This document shows positions 45,034 through 54,170 of a stretch of 64,000 bases of DNA, in pieces. The translations under genes were made by a program, and so were the position numbers. The notes beneath the pieces were generated by a model. It did no database searches. It was not told the DNA's origin and saw nothing but the letters and a program-made list of their open reading frames with translations. Location of the stretch: assembly GCF_022921095.1 (NCBI RefSeq), contig NZ_CP095053.1, forward strand, positions 4,134,501 through 4,198,500, written 5' to 3'. Numbering within the stretch: the first letter of the stretch is position 1; the number at the start of each line of letters is the position of its first letter. This DNA comes from Hymenobacter aerilatus (lineage in GTDB: Bacteria > Bacteroidota > Bacteroidia > Cytophagales > Hymenobacteraceae).

Positions 45034-46911
45034 ATGAAAATTTCCCACCTACTCCTCGCTGCCCTGCTCTGTAGTAGCGCTGCCCCAGTGGCCTCCGCCG
45101 CTACTGTTACTGTGGAAGCAGCCAAGAAGGCCGCTCCCATTTCCCGCATCGACCCTACCTTTTGGTGGGTAGGGATGAAAAATCCCAAGCTGCAACTGCT
45201 GGTGCACGGCCCCGGCATTGCCGATAGCAAAGTAGCCCTGGCCGCCTACCCCGGTGTGACGATGGACGGCTTTCAGCGCTTGGAAAGCCCAAACTATTTG
45301 CTCATCAACCTCACCATCAGCCCCGAGGCCAAGCCTGGCAAGCTGAAGCTGAGCTTTGATGGCAAAAACAAAACGAAATACGAATACGAGCTGCGCGCCC
45401 GCGAAACCGATAAAGGCCGCGTACAGGGCGTAAATAGCTCCGACTTTATTTATTTCCTGATGCCGGACCGCTTCGCCAACGGCGATACGAAGAACGACGT
45501 CATCAAAACGGCCCGCGCCCGCACCATTGCCCGCGACTCAATGTATGCCCGCCACGGCGGCGACCTAAAAGGCATTGAGCAGCATTTCGACTACCTGAAG
45601 TCACTGGGTGTGACGGCCATCTGGCCTACTCCGGTGGTGGAAAATGACATGCCCAAGGCCAGCTACCACGGTTACGCCATGACGGACTATTACCAGGTAG
45701 ACCCGCGTTACGGCACCAACGAGGAGTACGTACAGTTTGTGCGCAACGCGCACAAGAACGGCCTGAAGGTGATTCACGACGTGGTGCTCAACCACGTGGG
45801 CAGCCACAATTACCTGTTCCTCGATCAGCCGGCCAAAGACTGGTTCAACCGCTGGCCTAGCTTCACGCGCAGCAACTACAACTCGCAGGCCCTCAACGAC
45901 CCCTACGGCTCGAAGCGCGACCTAGACCTGTATAACCGCGGCTGGTTTGACACCACCATGCCTGACGTGAACCAGAGCAACCCGCTGGTAGCCACCTACA
46001 TCATTCAAAATTTCTTGTGGTGGCTGGAGTATACGGGCCTCGACAGCTACCGTATCGACACCTACCCCTACTCCGACCCGCAGTTCTTGATGGCCTGGAA
46101 CAAGGCGCTGCTGGACGAGTACCCCCAGCTAGGTATGTTCGGCGAGGCGTGGGTAGGCAGCACGGCGCAGCAGGCATTTTTTGCTCAGAATATCTTCGAG
46201 CCGGTGGATGGGTTTAAGTCCAACCTGCCGGGCGTGCTGGATTTTCAATCACAAGGCGCTATCTGGGATGCGCTGAAGGAGAAAGGCAATGTAACCAAGC
46301 TATATGATGCCTTGCAGGGCGACTGGATGTACCAGGATGCCACCCGCAACGTGGTGTTCATGGATAACCACGACATGAGCCGCGTCTACTCTGTCATCGG
46401 CGAAAGCCTACCCCGCCTGAAGATGGGCTTTGCCTGGCTGCTGACTACCCGCGGCATTCCGCAACTCTACTACGGCACCGAGATTCTGATGAAGAACTTC
46501 TCGAACCCCGACGGTTTGGTGCGCTCCGACTTCCCCGGCGGCTGGAAGGAAGACAAGCGCAACGCTTTCACGCAAGCTGGCCGCACGCCCCAGGAAAACG
46601 AGGCCTACGAGTACGTGCGTACGTTGGGCACCTACCGTAAAACGCACCCCGTGCTGCAAACAGGTAAGCTGATGCAGTTTATACCACAGGACAACATCTA
46701 CACCTACTTCCGCTACGACGACCAGGGCAACACTGTGATGGTGATGCTGAACGGCAACGACAGCGAAAAATCTGTGGACCTGACCCGCTTCGCGGAGCGC
46801 CTAAACGGGTATTCTGCTGCCTCGGATATCATGACGAAGGCCACTGTTTCAGATTTGAAATCGGTGAAAATTCCGGGATATACGGCGCTGGTGTGGGAGT
46901 TGAAGAAGTAA
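45034..46911 (+). CDS. GH13 neopullulanase/cyclomaltodextrinase-like enzyme (SusA type)
   Basis: 625 residues from ATG 45034 with a signal peptide (MKISHLLLAALLCSSAAPVASA), so it is periplasmic. An N-terminal cyclomaltodextrinase-type beta domain (about 30-120, ISRIDPTFWWVGMKNPKLQLLVHG) precedes the barrel. Catalytic residues are Asp342 (DSYRIDTYPYSD), Glu371 (MFGEAWVG) and Asp447 (MDNHDMSR). A small C-terminal beta domain ends ALVWELKK. It should cut alpha-glucans such as maltodextrin, pullulan or cyclodextrin. It is followed by an inserted GxxExxY element and then by a second GH13 gene and a transporter. Confidence 0.93.
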   Translation: MKISHLLLAALLCSSAAPVASAATVTVEAAKKAAPISRIDPTFWWVGMKNPKLQLLVHGPGIADSKVALAAYPGVTMDGFQRLESPNYLLINLTISPEAKPGKLKLSFDGKNKTKYEYELRARETDKGRVQGVNSSDFIYFLMPDRFANGDTKNDVIKTARARTIARDSMYARHGGDLKGIEQHFDYLKSLGVTAIWPTPVVENDMPKASYHGYAMTDYYQVDPRYGTNEEYVQFVRNAHKNGLKVIHDVVLNHVGSHNYLFLDQPAKDWFNRWPSFTRSNYNSQALNDPYGSKRDLDLYNRGWFDTTMPDVNQSNPLVATYIIQNFLWWLEYTGLDSYRIDTYPYSDPQFLMAWNKALLDEYPQLGMFGEAWVGSTAQQAFFAQNIFEPVDGFKSNLPGVLDFQSQGAIWDALKEKGNVTKLYDALQGDWMYQDATRNVVFMDNHDMSRVYSVIGESLPRLKMGFAWLLTTRGIPQLYYGTEILMKNFSNPDGLVRSDFPGGWKEDKRNAFTQAGRTPQENEAYEYVRTLGTYRKTHPVLQTGKLMQFIPQDNIYTYFRYDDQGNTVMVMLNGNDSEKSVDLTRFAERLNGYSAASDIMTKATVSDLKSVKIPGYTALVWELKK

Positions 46912-46927
46912 GCTTTAACCTGATTTT

Positions 46928-47396
46928 TTTAACCCGCAGAGGGCGCAGAGGGAAACGCAGAAGACGCTGTGATGCACGAAAATGATATTTCGTTTGAAAT
47001 TCGGAAGGCAGCTTTTGCCATTCATACTGCATTGGGGCCAGGGCTATTGGAGTCGGTGTACGAAACGCTGATGCACCACGAGTTACGCAAGGTTGGGTTG
47101 GACGTAAAAACGCAAGTAGCACTACCTGTGCTCTACGATGGCCTGAAGTTAGAAAACGGTTTTCGGATGGATCTATTGGTAGAAAACAAAGTAGTGGTAG
47201 AGCTAAAGTCAGTGGAGACGCTTTTGGAAGTTCATCATATGCAGCTGCTCACCTACCTGAAACTGTCTGGACACAAGCTAGGCTTACTCATCAACTTCAA
47301 CGTACCCTTCATCAAAGCCGGTATCTTCCGCAAAGTGAACGGCCTGTAAGCACACTGCGTCCTCTGCGTTTCCCTCTGCGCCCTCTGCGGGCTAAA
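46928..47396 (+). mobile_element. Compact GxxExxY element bounded by 40-bp inverted repeats
   Basis: Left end 46928-46967 and right end 47357-47396 are inverted copies, 38 of 40 bases identical. They are built from a cgcagagg-type word repeated in tandem (ccgcagagggcgcagaggg). The whole unit is 469 bases. Its only gene starts at 46969/46972, one to four bases inside the left repeat, and stops eight bases before the right repeat. It separates two GH13 genes that would otherwise be neighbours. No transposase is encoded and no target duplication is obvious. It may be a non-autonomous mobile cassette; that is inference. Confidence 0.6.
46972..47349 (+). CDS. GxxExxY protein (PDDEXK-like small protein)
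   Basis: 125 residues from ATG 46972 (GTG one codon earlier is possible). The naming motif is GPGLLESVYETLMHHEL. The rest follows the family: KVGLDVKTQVALPVLYDGLKLENGFRMDLLVENKVVVELKSVE, where D, then E-x-K (FRMDLLVENKVVVELK), looks like the catalytic core of a PD-(D/E)xK nuclease fold. The C-terminal part reads HHMQLLTYLKLSGHKLGLLINFNVP. The family's function is not known to me. The gene fits tightly between two inverted repeats and has no operon partner. Confidence 0.9.
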   Translation: MHENDISFEIRKAAFAIHTALGPGLLESVYETLMHHELRKVGLDVKTQVALPVLYDGLKLENGFRMDLLVENKVVVELKSVETLLEVHHMQLLTYLKLSGHKLGLLINFNVPFIKAGIFRKVNGL

Positions 47397-47432
47397 AGTT
47401 GTTAGAACAATTGCCTTGCAAATACACTCCTC

Positions 47433-49262
47433 ATGAAAACCCTTCTGCCAGCTCTGATCCTTACGCTCAGCCTGGCCGCCTGTTCCGCCTCTCAATCGCC
47501 TCAAGTTACCGAGCCTGTGTCTACAACTATCGACTCCAACACCACTGAAGAAACGCCCCAGGATCATAAGCTCATCATTTACCAAGTGATGACGCGCCTG
47601 TTCGGCAACAAGAACACCACCAATAAATTCTATGGCTCGGTGGAGGAAAATGGGGTAGGCAAGTTCAACGACATCACCACCCCAGCCCTACAAGCTATCA
47701 AGCAACTAGGCGTAACGCACGTGTGGTATACCGGCGTGCTAGAGCATGCCACCATGACCGACTACACCCACTACGGCATCCCCTTGGACGATGCCGATGT
47801 GGTGAAGGGTAGGGCCGGCTCACCCTACGCCATCCGCGACTACTACGACGTGGCCCCCGACCTAGCCGTGAATGTACCCCGGCGCATGCAGGAGTTTGAA
47901 GCCTTGGTGCAGCGCACCCACCAAAACGGCCTCAAAGTCCTCATCGACTTCATTCCCAACCACGTAGCGCGCAGCTATAAGTCGGATGTGCGGCCGGCGG
48001 GGGTAGTAGACTTGGGCGAGCACGACGACAAAACGCAGGCATTTAGCCCCAGCAACAACTTCTACTACATCCCGGGCCAGGCGTTTCGGGTGCCGGCAGG
48101 TTACAATCCGCTGGGTGAGTTGAAAGGCCCCGGCGAGGATAAGAAGTATCAGGAAGTACCCGCTAAAGCCACTGGCAATGACGTATTTTCGGCCACGCCT
48201 ACCATCGACGACTGGTTTGAAACCATCAAGCTGAACTATGGCGTCGACTACGCCAACAACCGTCAGACGCACTTCGAGCCCATACCCGACACGTGGCTGA
48301 AGATGCGCGATATCCTGCTGTATTGGGCCAAAAAGGATGTGGACGGCTTCCGCTGCGACATGGCCGAGATGGTACCGGTGGAGTTCTGGGGCTGGGTGAT
48401 TCCGGAGGTAAAAAAGGTGAAGCCTAGCATCATCTTCGCCGCCGAGATCTACAATCCGAAGCAATATCAGCACTACATCGAAGCCGGCAAGTTCGACTAC
48501 CTCTACGACAAGGTAGGACTCTACGACGGCCTACGTCGCCTGATGTCCGGCCAGGGCACCACCAACGACATTACGCACGTGTGGCGGGAGGAAAGCCGTG
48601 GCTTTGCTGGTCACATGCTGCGCTTTTTGGAAAACCACGACGAGCAACGCATTGCCGCTAAGGAGTTTGCCGGCAACCCTCGCGCCGCCATCCCGGCCAT
48701 GACCGTGACGGCTACCCTCGCCAACGGCCCCGTGATGCTCTACATGGGCCAGGAGGTAGGCGAGCCGGGCCGCGGCGCCAGCGGCTTCAGCTCCGACGAC
48801 GGCCGCACCACCATCTTCGACTACTGGGGCGTGCCCGAGCACCAGAAATGGATGAACGGCGGCAAGTTCGACGGGGGCCAGCTCAGCGAAAGCCAGCGCC
48901 AGCTGCGCAGCTTCTACCAGCGCCTGCTCACGCTCACCAACCAGAGCGACGCCATCCGGCGGGGCCGCTTCTACGAGTTGCAGCAGGCCAACCAGAGCAG
49001 CCCCGGCTACAACCCGCAGCAGCTCTACGCCTACCTACGCTACACGGATAAGCAAAAGCTCTTGATTGTGGTCAACTTCAGCTCCAGCCAGAGCGCTCAA
49101 ACGCAGGTGCAGATTTCGGCGGCGGCTATGCAGGCCATGGGCCTGGATACCAGCAAGTCTTACACCTACACCGACCTGCTCAATCAAGCGCCTTCCCTCG
49201 ACAACCTAACGCTGACGCTGGCTCCGCAAAGCGCCCGCGTACTCGAAATAAAGGCGAAATAG
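47433..49262 (+). CDS. Lipoprotein alpha-amylase family enzyme (GH13)
   Basis: 609 residues with a lipoprotein signal (MKTLLPALILTLSLAAC). The GH13 barrel starts at LIIYQVMTRLFGN and has VLIDFIPNHVARSY (region I), nucleophile Asp309 in VDGFRCDMAEMVP, acid Glu338 in IIFAAEIYNP, and Asp403 in LENHDEQRIA. A C-terminal beta domain (about 520-609) ends RVLEIKAK. The lipid anchor puts it at the outer membrane, where it would cleave starch-like glucans, with the neopullulanase-like enzyme acting in the periplasm. The transporter gene follows about 135 bases downstream after a terminator hairpin. Confidence 0.93.
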   Translation: MKTLLPALILTLSLAACSASQSPQVTEPVSTTIDSNTTEETPQDHKLIIYQVMTRLFGNKNTTNKFYGSVEENGVGKFNDITTPALQAIKQLGVTHVWYTGVLEHATMTDYTHYGIPLDDADVVKGRAGSPYAIRDYYDVAPDLAVNVPRRMQEFEALVQRTHQNGLKVLIDFIPNHVARSYKSDVRPAGVVDLGEHDDKTQAFSPSNNFYYIPGQAFRVPAGYNPLGELKGPGEDKKYQEVPAKATGNDVFSATPTIDDWFETIKLNYGVDYANNRQTHFEPIPDTWLKMRDILLYWAKKDVDGFRCDMAEMVPVEFWGWVIPEVKKVKPSIIFAAEIYNPKQYQHYIEAGKFDYLYDKVGLYDGLRRLMSGQGTTNDITHVWREESRGFAGHMLRFLENHDEQRIAAKEFAGNPRAAIPAMTVTATLANGPVMLYMGQEVGEPGRGASGFSSDDGRTTIFDYWGVPEHQKWMNGGKFDGGQLSESQRQLRSFYQRLLTLTNQSDAIRRGRFYELQQANQSSPGYNPQQLYAYLRYTDKQKLLIVVNFSSSQSAQTQVQISAAAMQAMGLDTSKSYTYTDLLNQAPSLDNLTLTLAPQSARVLEIKAK

Positions 49263-49286
49263 CAATTTGCTATGCTCATATACTGT

Positions 49287-49327
49287 ATGCCGGCTTTCTG
49301 CCTTCGAAGCAGAAAGCCGGCATTTTT
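49287..49327 (+). terminator. Intrinsic terminator behind the amylase gene
   Basis: Perfect 15-bp stem, arms 49287-49301 and 49309-49323, loop cttcgaa, followed by a run of five T (49323-49327). Typical rho-independent terminator on the plus strand. Confidence 0.8.
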
Positions 49328-49398
49328 GCGTAAAGTGTGTACCTTCAAAGTTGTGTTTGCAAACGATTTCGCGCAGCTTTTCACCCCCTTCAATTTTT

Positions 49399-50817
49399 AT
49401 GGCTGGTAGCACCGCGGCGGCCCCTTCCGCTACCCACAACAAACCCCGACTCTCCTTCTGGCAGATCTGGAACATGAGCTTCGGCTTTCTGGGCATTCAA
49501 TGTGGCTTTGCGCTGCAGAACGCCAACATGAGCCGGATTTTTGAAACAATGGGCGCCAATCCCGATGACCTGGCTTTTCTGTGGCTGGCGGCGCCCATCA
49601 CGGGGTTACTGGTGCAACCCGTGATTGGTTACCTCTCCGACCGCACTTGGAGCCCGCGCTGGGGTAGGCGCCGGCCTTTTTTCCTGATTGGGGCCGTGCT
49701 GGCCTCGCTTTCCCTGCTGGTGATGCCCAACGTGTCGGCGCTGTGGATGGCCGCGGGCATGCTGTGGATTATGGATTCCAGCATGAACATTTCCATGGAG
49801 CCGTTCCGGGCACTGGTGGGCGACTTGCTACCCTCGGAGCAGCGCACGGCCGGGTTTGCGTTTCAAACCTTTCTGATTGGTATTGGGGCCATTATCGGCT
49901 CTTCCCTACCCTGGGTGATGACGCATTGGTTCAACGTATCGAACGAGCCGGTGCCGGGACACATTGCGCCGTCCTTGAAATACGCCTTCTACATCGGCGG
50001 CGCCATCTTCCTGCTGGCCGTGCTCTGGACGGTGTTCAACACCAAAGAATATCCGCCGGAAAACCTGGCCGAGTTTGAGGAAGAAAAGCGCCGCACTGCC
50101 GGATTTGCCAACGGCTTCCGCGAGTCGTTTATGGGCATCTTTCACATGCCCCACACCATGAAACAACTGGCCCTGGTGCAGTTCTTTACGTGGTTTGGGC
50201 TCTACGCCATGTGGATCTACACCACCCCAGCCGTCACCAGCCACATCTACCACACCACCGATACCAGCTCCAAGCTCTACAACGAAGGCGCTGACTGGGT
50301 AGGCATTTGTTTTTCGGTATACAGCGGCGTTTCGGCCATTTTTGCGCTGCTGCTGCCCGTGGTGGCGCGGTCTACCAGTCGCCGCTTCACGCACATGGTT
50401 TGCCTGCTGGCTGGTGGCGCTGGCTTGATTTCCATCTTCTTCATTCAGAACCCTACCCTCCTCATTCTGTCGATGATAGGGGTAGGCATTGGCTGGGCCA
50501 GCATCCTGTCGATGCCCTACGCCATGCTGGCCGGGGCCCTACCCGCCAACCGCATGGGGTATTACATGGGTGTCTTCAACTTCTTTATTGTGATTCCGCA
50601 GAGCATTGCCGGTCTTGTGCTGGGGCCACTTACCAAGCACCTGTTTCACGGCGAAACGGTGTATACGCTGGCACTGGGCGGTGCCTCGTTGCTGCTGGCT
50701 GGTTTGCTGTCGTTACGCGTGGATGATGCCGATGACATGCGTACCGTCGACGCAGAGCCCGTAACCCTACCCGCCACTGCGTACGAAGCGCCGGTAGAAC
50801 TTGACCCGCGCACGTAA
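49399..50817 (+). CDS. MFS transporter of the SLC45/maltose type
   Basis: 472 residues from ATG 49399 (MAGSTAAAPSATHN), 12 transmembrane helices. It resembles MFS proteins annotated as maltose or sucrose/H+ symporters of the SLC45 branch. The cytoplasmic loop between helices 2 and 3 reads GYLSDRTWSPRWGRRRPFFLIGA, the SLC45 signature (RRRP). Other blocks are MEPFRALVGDLLPSEQRTAGFAFQTFLIG and PYAMLAGALPANRMGYYMGVFNFFIVIPQ. Expected to bring maltose or short maltodextrins into the cytosol for the phosphorylase, which sits at the other end of the cluster. Confidence 0.9.
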   Translation: MAGSTAAAPSATHNKPRLSFWQIWNMSFGFLGIQCGFALQNANMSRIFETMGANPDDLAFLWLAAPITGLLVQPVIGYLSDRTWSPRWGRRRPFFLIGAVLASLSLLVMPNVSALWMAAGMLWIMDSSMNISMEPFRALVGDLLPSEQRTAGFAFQTFLIGIGAIIGSSLPWVMTHWFNVSNEPVPGHIAPSLKYAFYIGGAIFLLAVLWTVFNTKEYPPENLAEFEEEKRRTAGFANGFRESFMGIFHMPHTMKQLALVQFFTWFGLYAMWIYTTPAVTSHIYHTTDTSSKLYNEGADWVGICFSVYSGVSAIFALLLPVVARSTSRRFTHMVCLLAGGAGLISIFFIQNPTLLILSMIGVGIGWASILSMPYAMLAGALPANRMGYYMGVFNFFIVIPQSIAGLVLGPLTKHLFHGETVYTLALGGASLLLAGLLSLRVDDADDMRTVDAEPVTLPATAYEAPVELDPRT

Positions 50818-50840
50818 TTCGCTAGTTTTACAGCTATTAA

Positions 50841-50895
50841 GTATACCAAAGAGCCCGACCTTTCACTTACTGAAAGGCCGGGCTCTTTGGTATAC
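50841..50895. terminator. 25-bp hairpin behind the MFS gene
   Basis: Arms 50841-50865 and 50871-50895 pair over 25 bp with one mismatch, around a 5-base loop. It lies 24 bases after the transporter stop. Confidence 0.75.
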
Positions 50896-50988
50896 AGTTG
50901 CGCTTGCAGCCCTACGGGGTAGGATGTGTCTGTTTACCTTGTATCTTCCGACTGACTTTTAGAACATTCATTCCTTATTCTCTCCTGC

Positions 50989-53900
50989 ATGATTCGCAAA
51001 CAGCTTTGGCTACTGGGCCTGGGCGCTACGCTGGCCATCCAGCCGGCCGTGGCCCAGAAAAAGACACCCGTCACGACCCCCAAACCGCCTACCGTGAAAG
51101 CACCTGCCAAGGCTACTGCTGGCGGCGCCAAGCTGGTAGAGAAAGTGACCCGCAAAGGTTCCGAGCTGGTGATTCCCTACGAGAAGTACGTGCTGCCCAA
51201 CGGCCTGACGGTGGTAGTGGCCGAAGACCATTCCGACCCACTGGTGCACGTGGATGTGACCTACCACGTGGGCTCGGCCAGGGAGCAGATTGGCAAGTCG
51301 GGCTTTGCGCACTTCTTTGAGCACATGATGTTTCAGGGTTCCGACCACGTGGGCGACCAGCAGCACTTCAAGCTGGTAACGGCTGCCGGCGGTACCCTCA
51401 ACGGCTCCACCAACCGCGACCGGACCAACTACTACGAAACCGTGCCCAGCAACCAGCTCGAAACCGCGCTGTGGCTGGAGGCCGACCGCATGGGCTTCCT
51501 GCTGGATGCGGTGTCGCAAAAGAAGTTTGAGATTCAACGCGCTACCGTGAAAAACGAGCGTGGCCAGAACTACGACAACCGCCCCTACGGCTTGGCCCAA
51601 GAATACATTGCCAAGACGCTCTACCCCTACGGTCACCCCTACTCCTGGCTCACCATCGGCTACCTCGAAGACCTGGACCGCTCCGACGTAAATGACCTGA
51701 AGAACTTTTTCCTGCGCTGGTACGGCCCCAATAACGCTACCCTGACGGTAGGCGGCGACGTGAAAGCGGCTGAGGTAGTAAAGCTAGCCGAGAAATACTT
51801 TGGCCCCATCAAGCGCGGCCCCGAGGTGCAAAACCAGAAGCAGCCCGCTCCCGTGCTCACCCAGGACCGCTACGTGAGCTACGAGGACAACGTGCGCTTC
51901 CCGATGCTGCAAATGGTATTTCCTGCCGTACCCCAGAATCACCCCGACGAGATTCCACTAGATGCGTTGGCCGAAATTATTGGGCAAGGTAAGACCTCGT
52001 TGCTCTATAAAAATTTGGTGAAAGCCCAGAAATCTGTACAGGCGCAGGCCTATAATAGCACCTCAGAGCTGGGCGGCGAGTTTGTGATGATGGCCATCAG
52101 CTACCCTGGCAAAGGCCTGGACAGCACGCAAGCTATCTTGCGCAAAACGCTAACTGAGTTCGAGAAAACCGGCGTAACCGACGAGCAAATAGCCCGCTTC
52201 AAAGCCAGCAGCGAGGCCCAGGCCATCAACGGTCTGAGCAGCGTGGCTGGCAAGGTAAGCCAGCTGGCCGCCTATCAGACCTACGAAGGCAACCCCAACC
52301 AGCTGCCCGAGCAACTGCGCCGCCTACGTGCCCTCACCAAGGCCGATGTACTACGTGTGTACAACAAGTACATCCGCAGCAAAAATGCCGTGATTCTGAG
52401 CGTATTGCCTAAAGGGCAGATGGCTCTAGCCGCCGCAAAAGACAACTACACTGTATCGCAAGCTGGCTACAAAGCGCCCAACTACGGGTATGAGGGCCTA
52501 AAATATGTGAAGGCTACCGACACGTTTGACCGCAGCAAACAGCCTGGCGCCGGCGCCAACCCTGTGGTGAAGGTACCCGCTATCTGGCAGGATCAGTTTG
52601 ACAATGGCCTGCGTTTGATCGGCACCAAGAATACGGAAATTCCAACCGTGACCATGCTGATGACCATTCGTGGCGGACATCGTCTGGAGCAGCAGAACCG
52701 CAATAAGGCTGGGGTAGCAGCCCTCACGGCCCAAATGCTGAACGAAGGCTCGGAGAAGTATACCAGCGAGGAATTCTCAGCTGCCCTCGACCGCCTGGGG
52801 AGCACCGTGAGCGTAAATTCTGGTGACGACAACACCACGGTGTACGTGCAGTCGCTCACCAAAAACCTGCCCGCTACCATGGCTCTGTTGGAGCAGCGCC
52901 TGCTGCACCCGCGCTTCGACCAAGCCGATTTTGACCGCCTGAAAAAGCAGACGCTGGAAGGCATTGCCAACCAGACCACCCAGCCCGTAGTCATTGCCAA
53001 CAATGCTTACGCCCGCCTACTCTATAGCCCCGGCGACATTATGTCGGTGCCGGTGAGCGGCACCACAGCTACTGTTTCAGAGCTGACGCTGGACGACGTG
53101 AAGCAGTTTTACCAGCAGAACTATGCGCCCAACGTGAGCTATGTGACAGCAGTAGGCGACGTGGATCGGGCAGCGGTAGAAAAGTCGTTGGCTTTCCTGA
53201 AAACCTGGCCGCGCAAAGGTGTCACAATTCCGGCCGGCGAAAGAAACCAGCAGCCCGATAAAACCCGCATCTACTTCATCAATAAAGATGGCGCGGCACA
53301 GTCGGAAATCCGGGTGGGCTACCTCACGCCCCTCACCTACGACGCTACCGGCGACTACTACCGCGCCTACCTAGCCAACTACCTGCTGGGCGGTGCTTTC
53401 AACTCGCGCATTAACCTGAATCTGCGTGAAGACAAAGGCTACACCTACGGCGCCCGATCGGGCTTCTCGGGCACCCGCTACATTGGCCCCTACACAGCCT
53501 CGGCCGGTGTGCGCGCCGATGCTACGGCAGCCTCAGTAAAGGAGTTTATGAAGGAAATCACCAACTACCGCAACGGCATTACCGATGAGGAACTGGCGTT
53601 CCTGCAATCCTCGGTAGGCCAGAGCGATGCCCTGCGCTACGAAACCGGTCAGCAGAAAGCCGGCTTCCTGTCGCGCCTGGTGGAGTACGACCTGGCGCCC
53701 GACTACGTGACCAAGCAGAGTGAAATCCTGAAAAACCTGACCAAAGAAGACGTGCAGGCCTCGGCCCAAAAGTACCTGCCTGCCGACAAGATGTACATTG
53801 TGGTGGTAGGCGACCGGACCAAGGCTTTCCCTGGTCTGGCTGAGCTAGGCTACGATGTGGTGGAGTTGGATGCCAACGGCCAGCGCGTGACGCCTGCTGC

Positions 53901-54066
53901 TACTCCTGCCCCTACCGCCGAGGCTCCTACCGCTGCACCAACGGCCGCTCCTACGGATATAACCGTGAAAGACGGCCGCCGCAAGGCCAAAGCCAAGGAT
54001 GACAAAGGCCGCAAAGTGAAAGTGAAGCACAAAGCCGGCGACGAGAAAACGGATACTGGGCAGTAA
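50989..54066 (+). CDS. M16 family zinc peptidase, double-domain (pitrilysin-like)
   Basis: 1025 residues with a signal peptide (cleavage near AVAQK). The N-terminal M16 unit has the inverted zinc motif HFFEH (108-112) and the downstream Glu in VKNERGQNYDNRPYG. The C-terminal unit (about 520-960) is the inactive partner, with FNSRINLNLREDKGYTYGARSGFSG, the Arg/Tyr substrate-binding block. Both halves form the peptide chamber. The tail beyond 960 is low-complexity (PTAEAPTAAPTAAPT), then Lys-rich. Periplasmic proteolysis is expected. It is a single gene between hairpins. Confidence 0.93.
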   Translation: MIRKQLWLLGLGATLAIQPAVAQKKTPVTTPKPPTVKAPAKATAGGAKLVEKVTRKGSELVIPYEKYVLPNGLTVVVAEDHSDPLVHVDVTYHVGSAREQIGKSGFAHFFEHMMFQGSDHVGDQQHFKLVTAAGGTLNGSTNRDRTNYYETVPSNQLETALWLEADRMGFLLDAVSQKKFEIQRATVKNERGQNYDNRPYGLAQEYIAKTLYPYGHPYSWLTIGYLEDLDRSDVNDLKNFFLRWYGPNNATLTVGGDVKAAEVVKLAEKYFGPIKRGPEVQNQKQPAPVLTQDRYVSYEDNVRFPMLQMVFPAVPQNHPDEIPLDALAEIIGQGKTSLLYKNLVKAQKSVQAQAYNSTSELGGEFVMMAISYPGKGLDSTQAILRKTLTEFEKTGVTDEQIARFKASSEAQAINGLSSVAGKVSQLAAYQTYEGNPNQLPEQLRRLRALTKADVLRVYNKYIRSKNAVILSVLPKGQMALAAAKDNYTVSQAGYKAPNYGYEGLKYVKATDTFDRSKQPGAGANPVVKVPAIWQDQFDNGLRLIGTKNTEIPTVTMLMTIRGGHRLEQQNRNKAGVAALTAQMLNEGSEKYTSEEFSAALDRLGSTVSVNSGDDNTTVYVQSLTKNLPATMALLEQRLLHPRFDQADFDRLKKQTLEGIANQTTQPVVIANNAYARLLYSPGDIMSVPVSGTTATVSELTLDDVKQFYQQNYAPNVSYVTAVGDVDRAAVEKSLAFLKTWPRKGVTIPAGERNQQPDKTRIYFINKDGAAQSEIRVGYLTPLTYDATGDYYRAYLANYLLGGAFNSRINLNLREDKGYTYGARSGFSGTRYIGPYTASAGVRADATAASVKEFMKEITNYRNGITDEELAFLQSSVGQSDALRYETGQQKAGFLSRLVEYDLAPDYVTKQSEILKNLTKEDVQASAQKYLPADKMYIVVVGDRTKAFPGLAELGYDVVELDANGQRVTPAATPAPTAEAPTAAPTAAPTDITVKDGRRKAKAKDDKGRKVKVKHKAGDEKTDTGQ

Positions 54067-54091
54067 GTAGCTCGGCCAACAGTATGACCGC

Positions 54092-54136
54092 ATAACACAA
54101 GCGCCCGGTTCCTCAGGAACCGGGCGCTTGTGTTAT
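54092..54136. terminator. Bidirectional 21-bp perfect hairpin
   Basis: Arms 54092-54112 and 54116-54136 are exact complements with a 3-base loop. It separates the M16 gene from the convergent membrane protein gene. Confidence 0.8.
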
Positions 54137-54170
54137 ATACTAAAGCCTGCCCAACGGTCACTTTCTCAAA

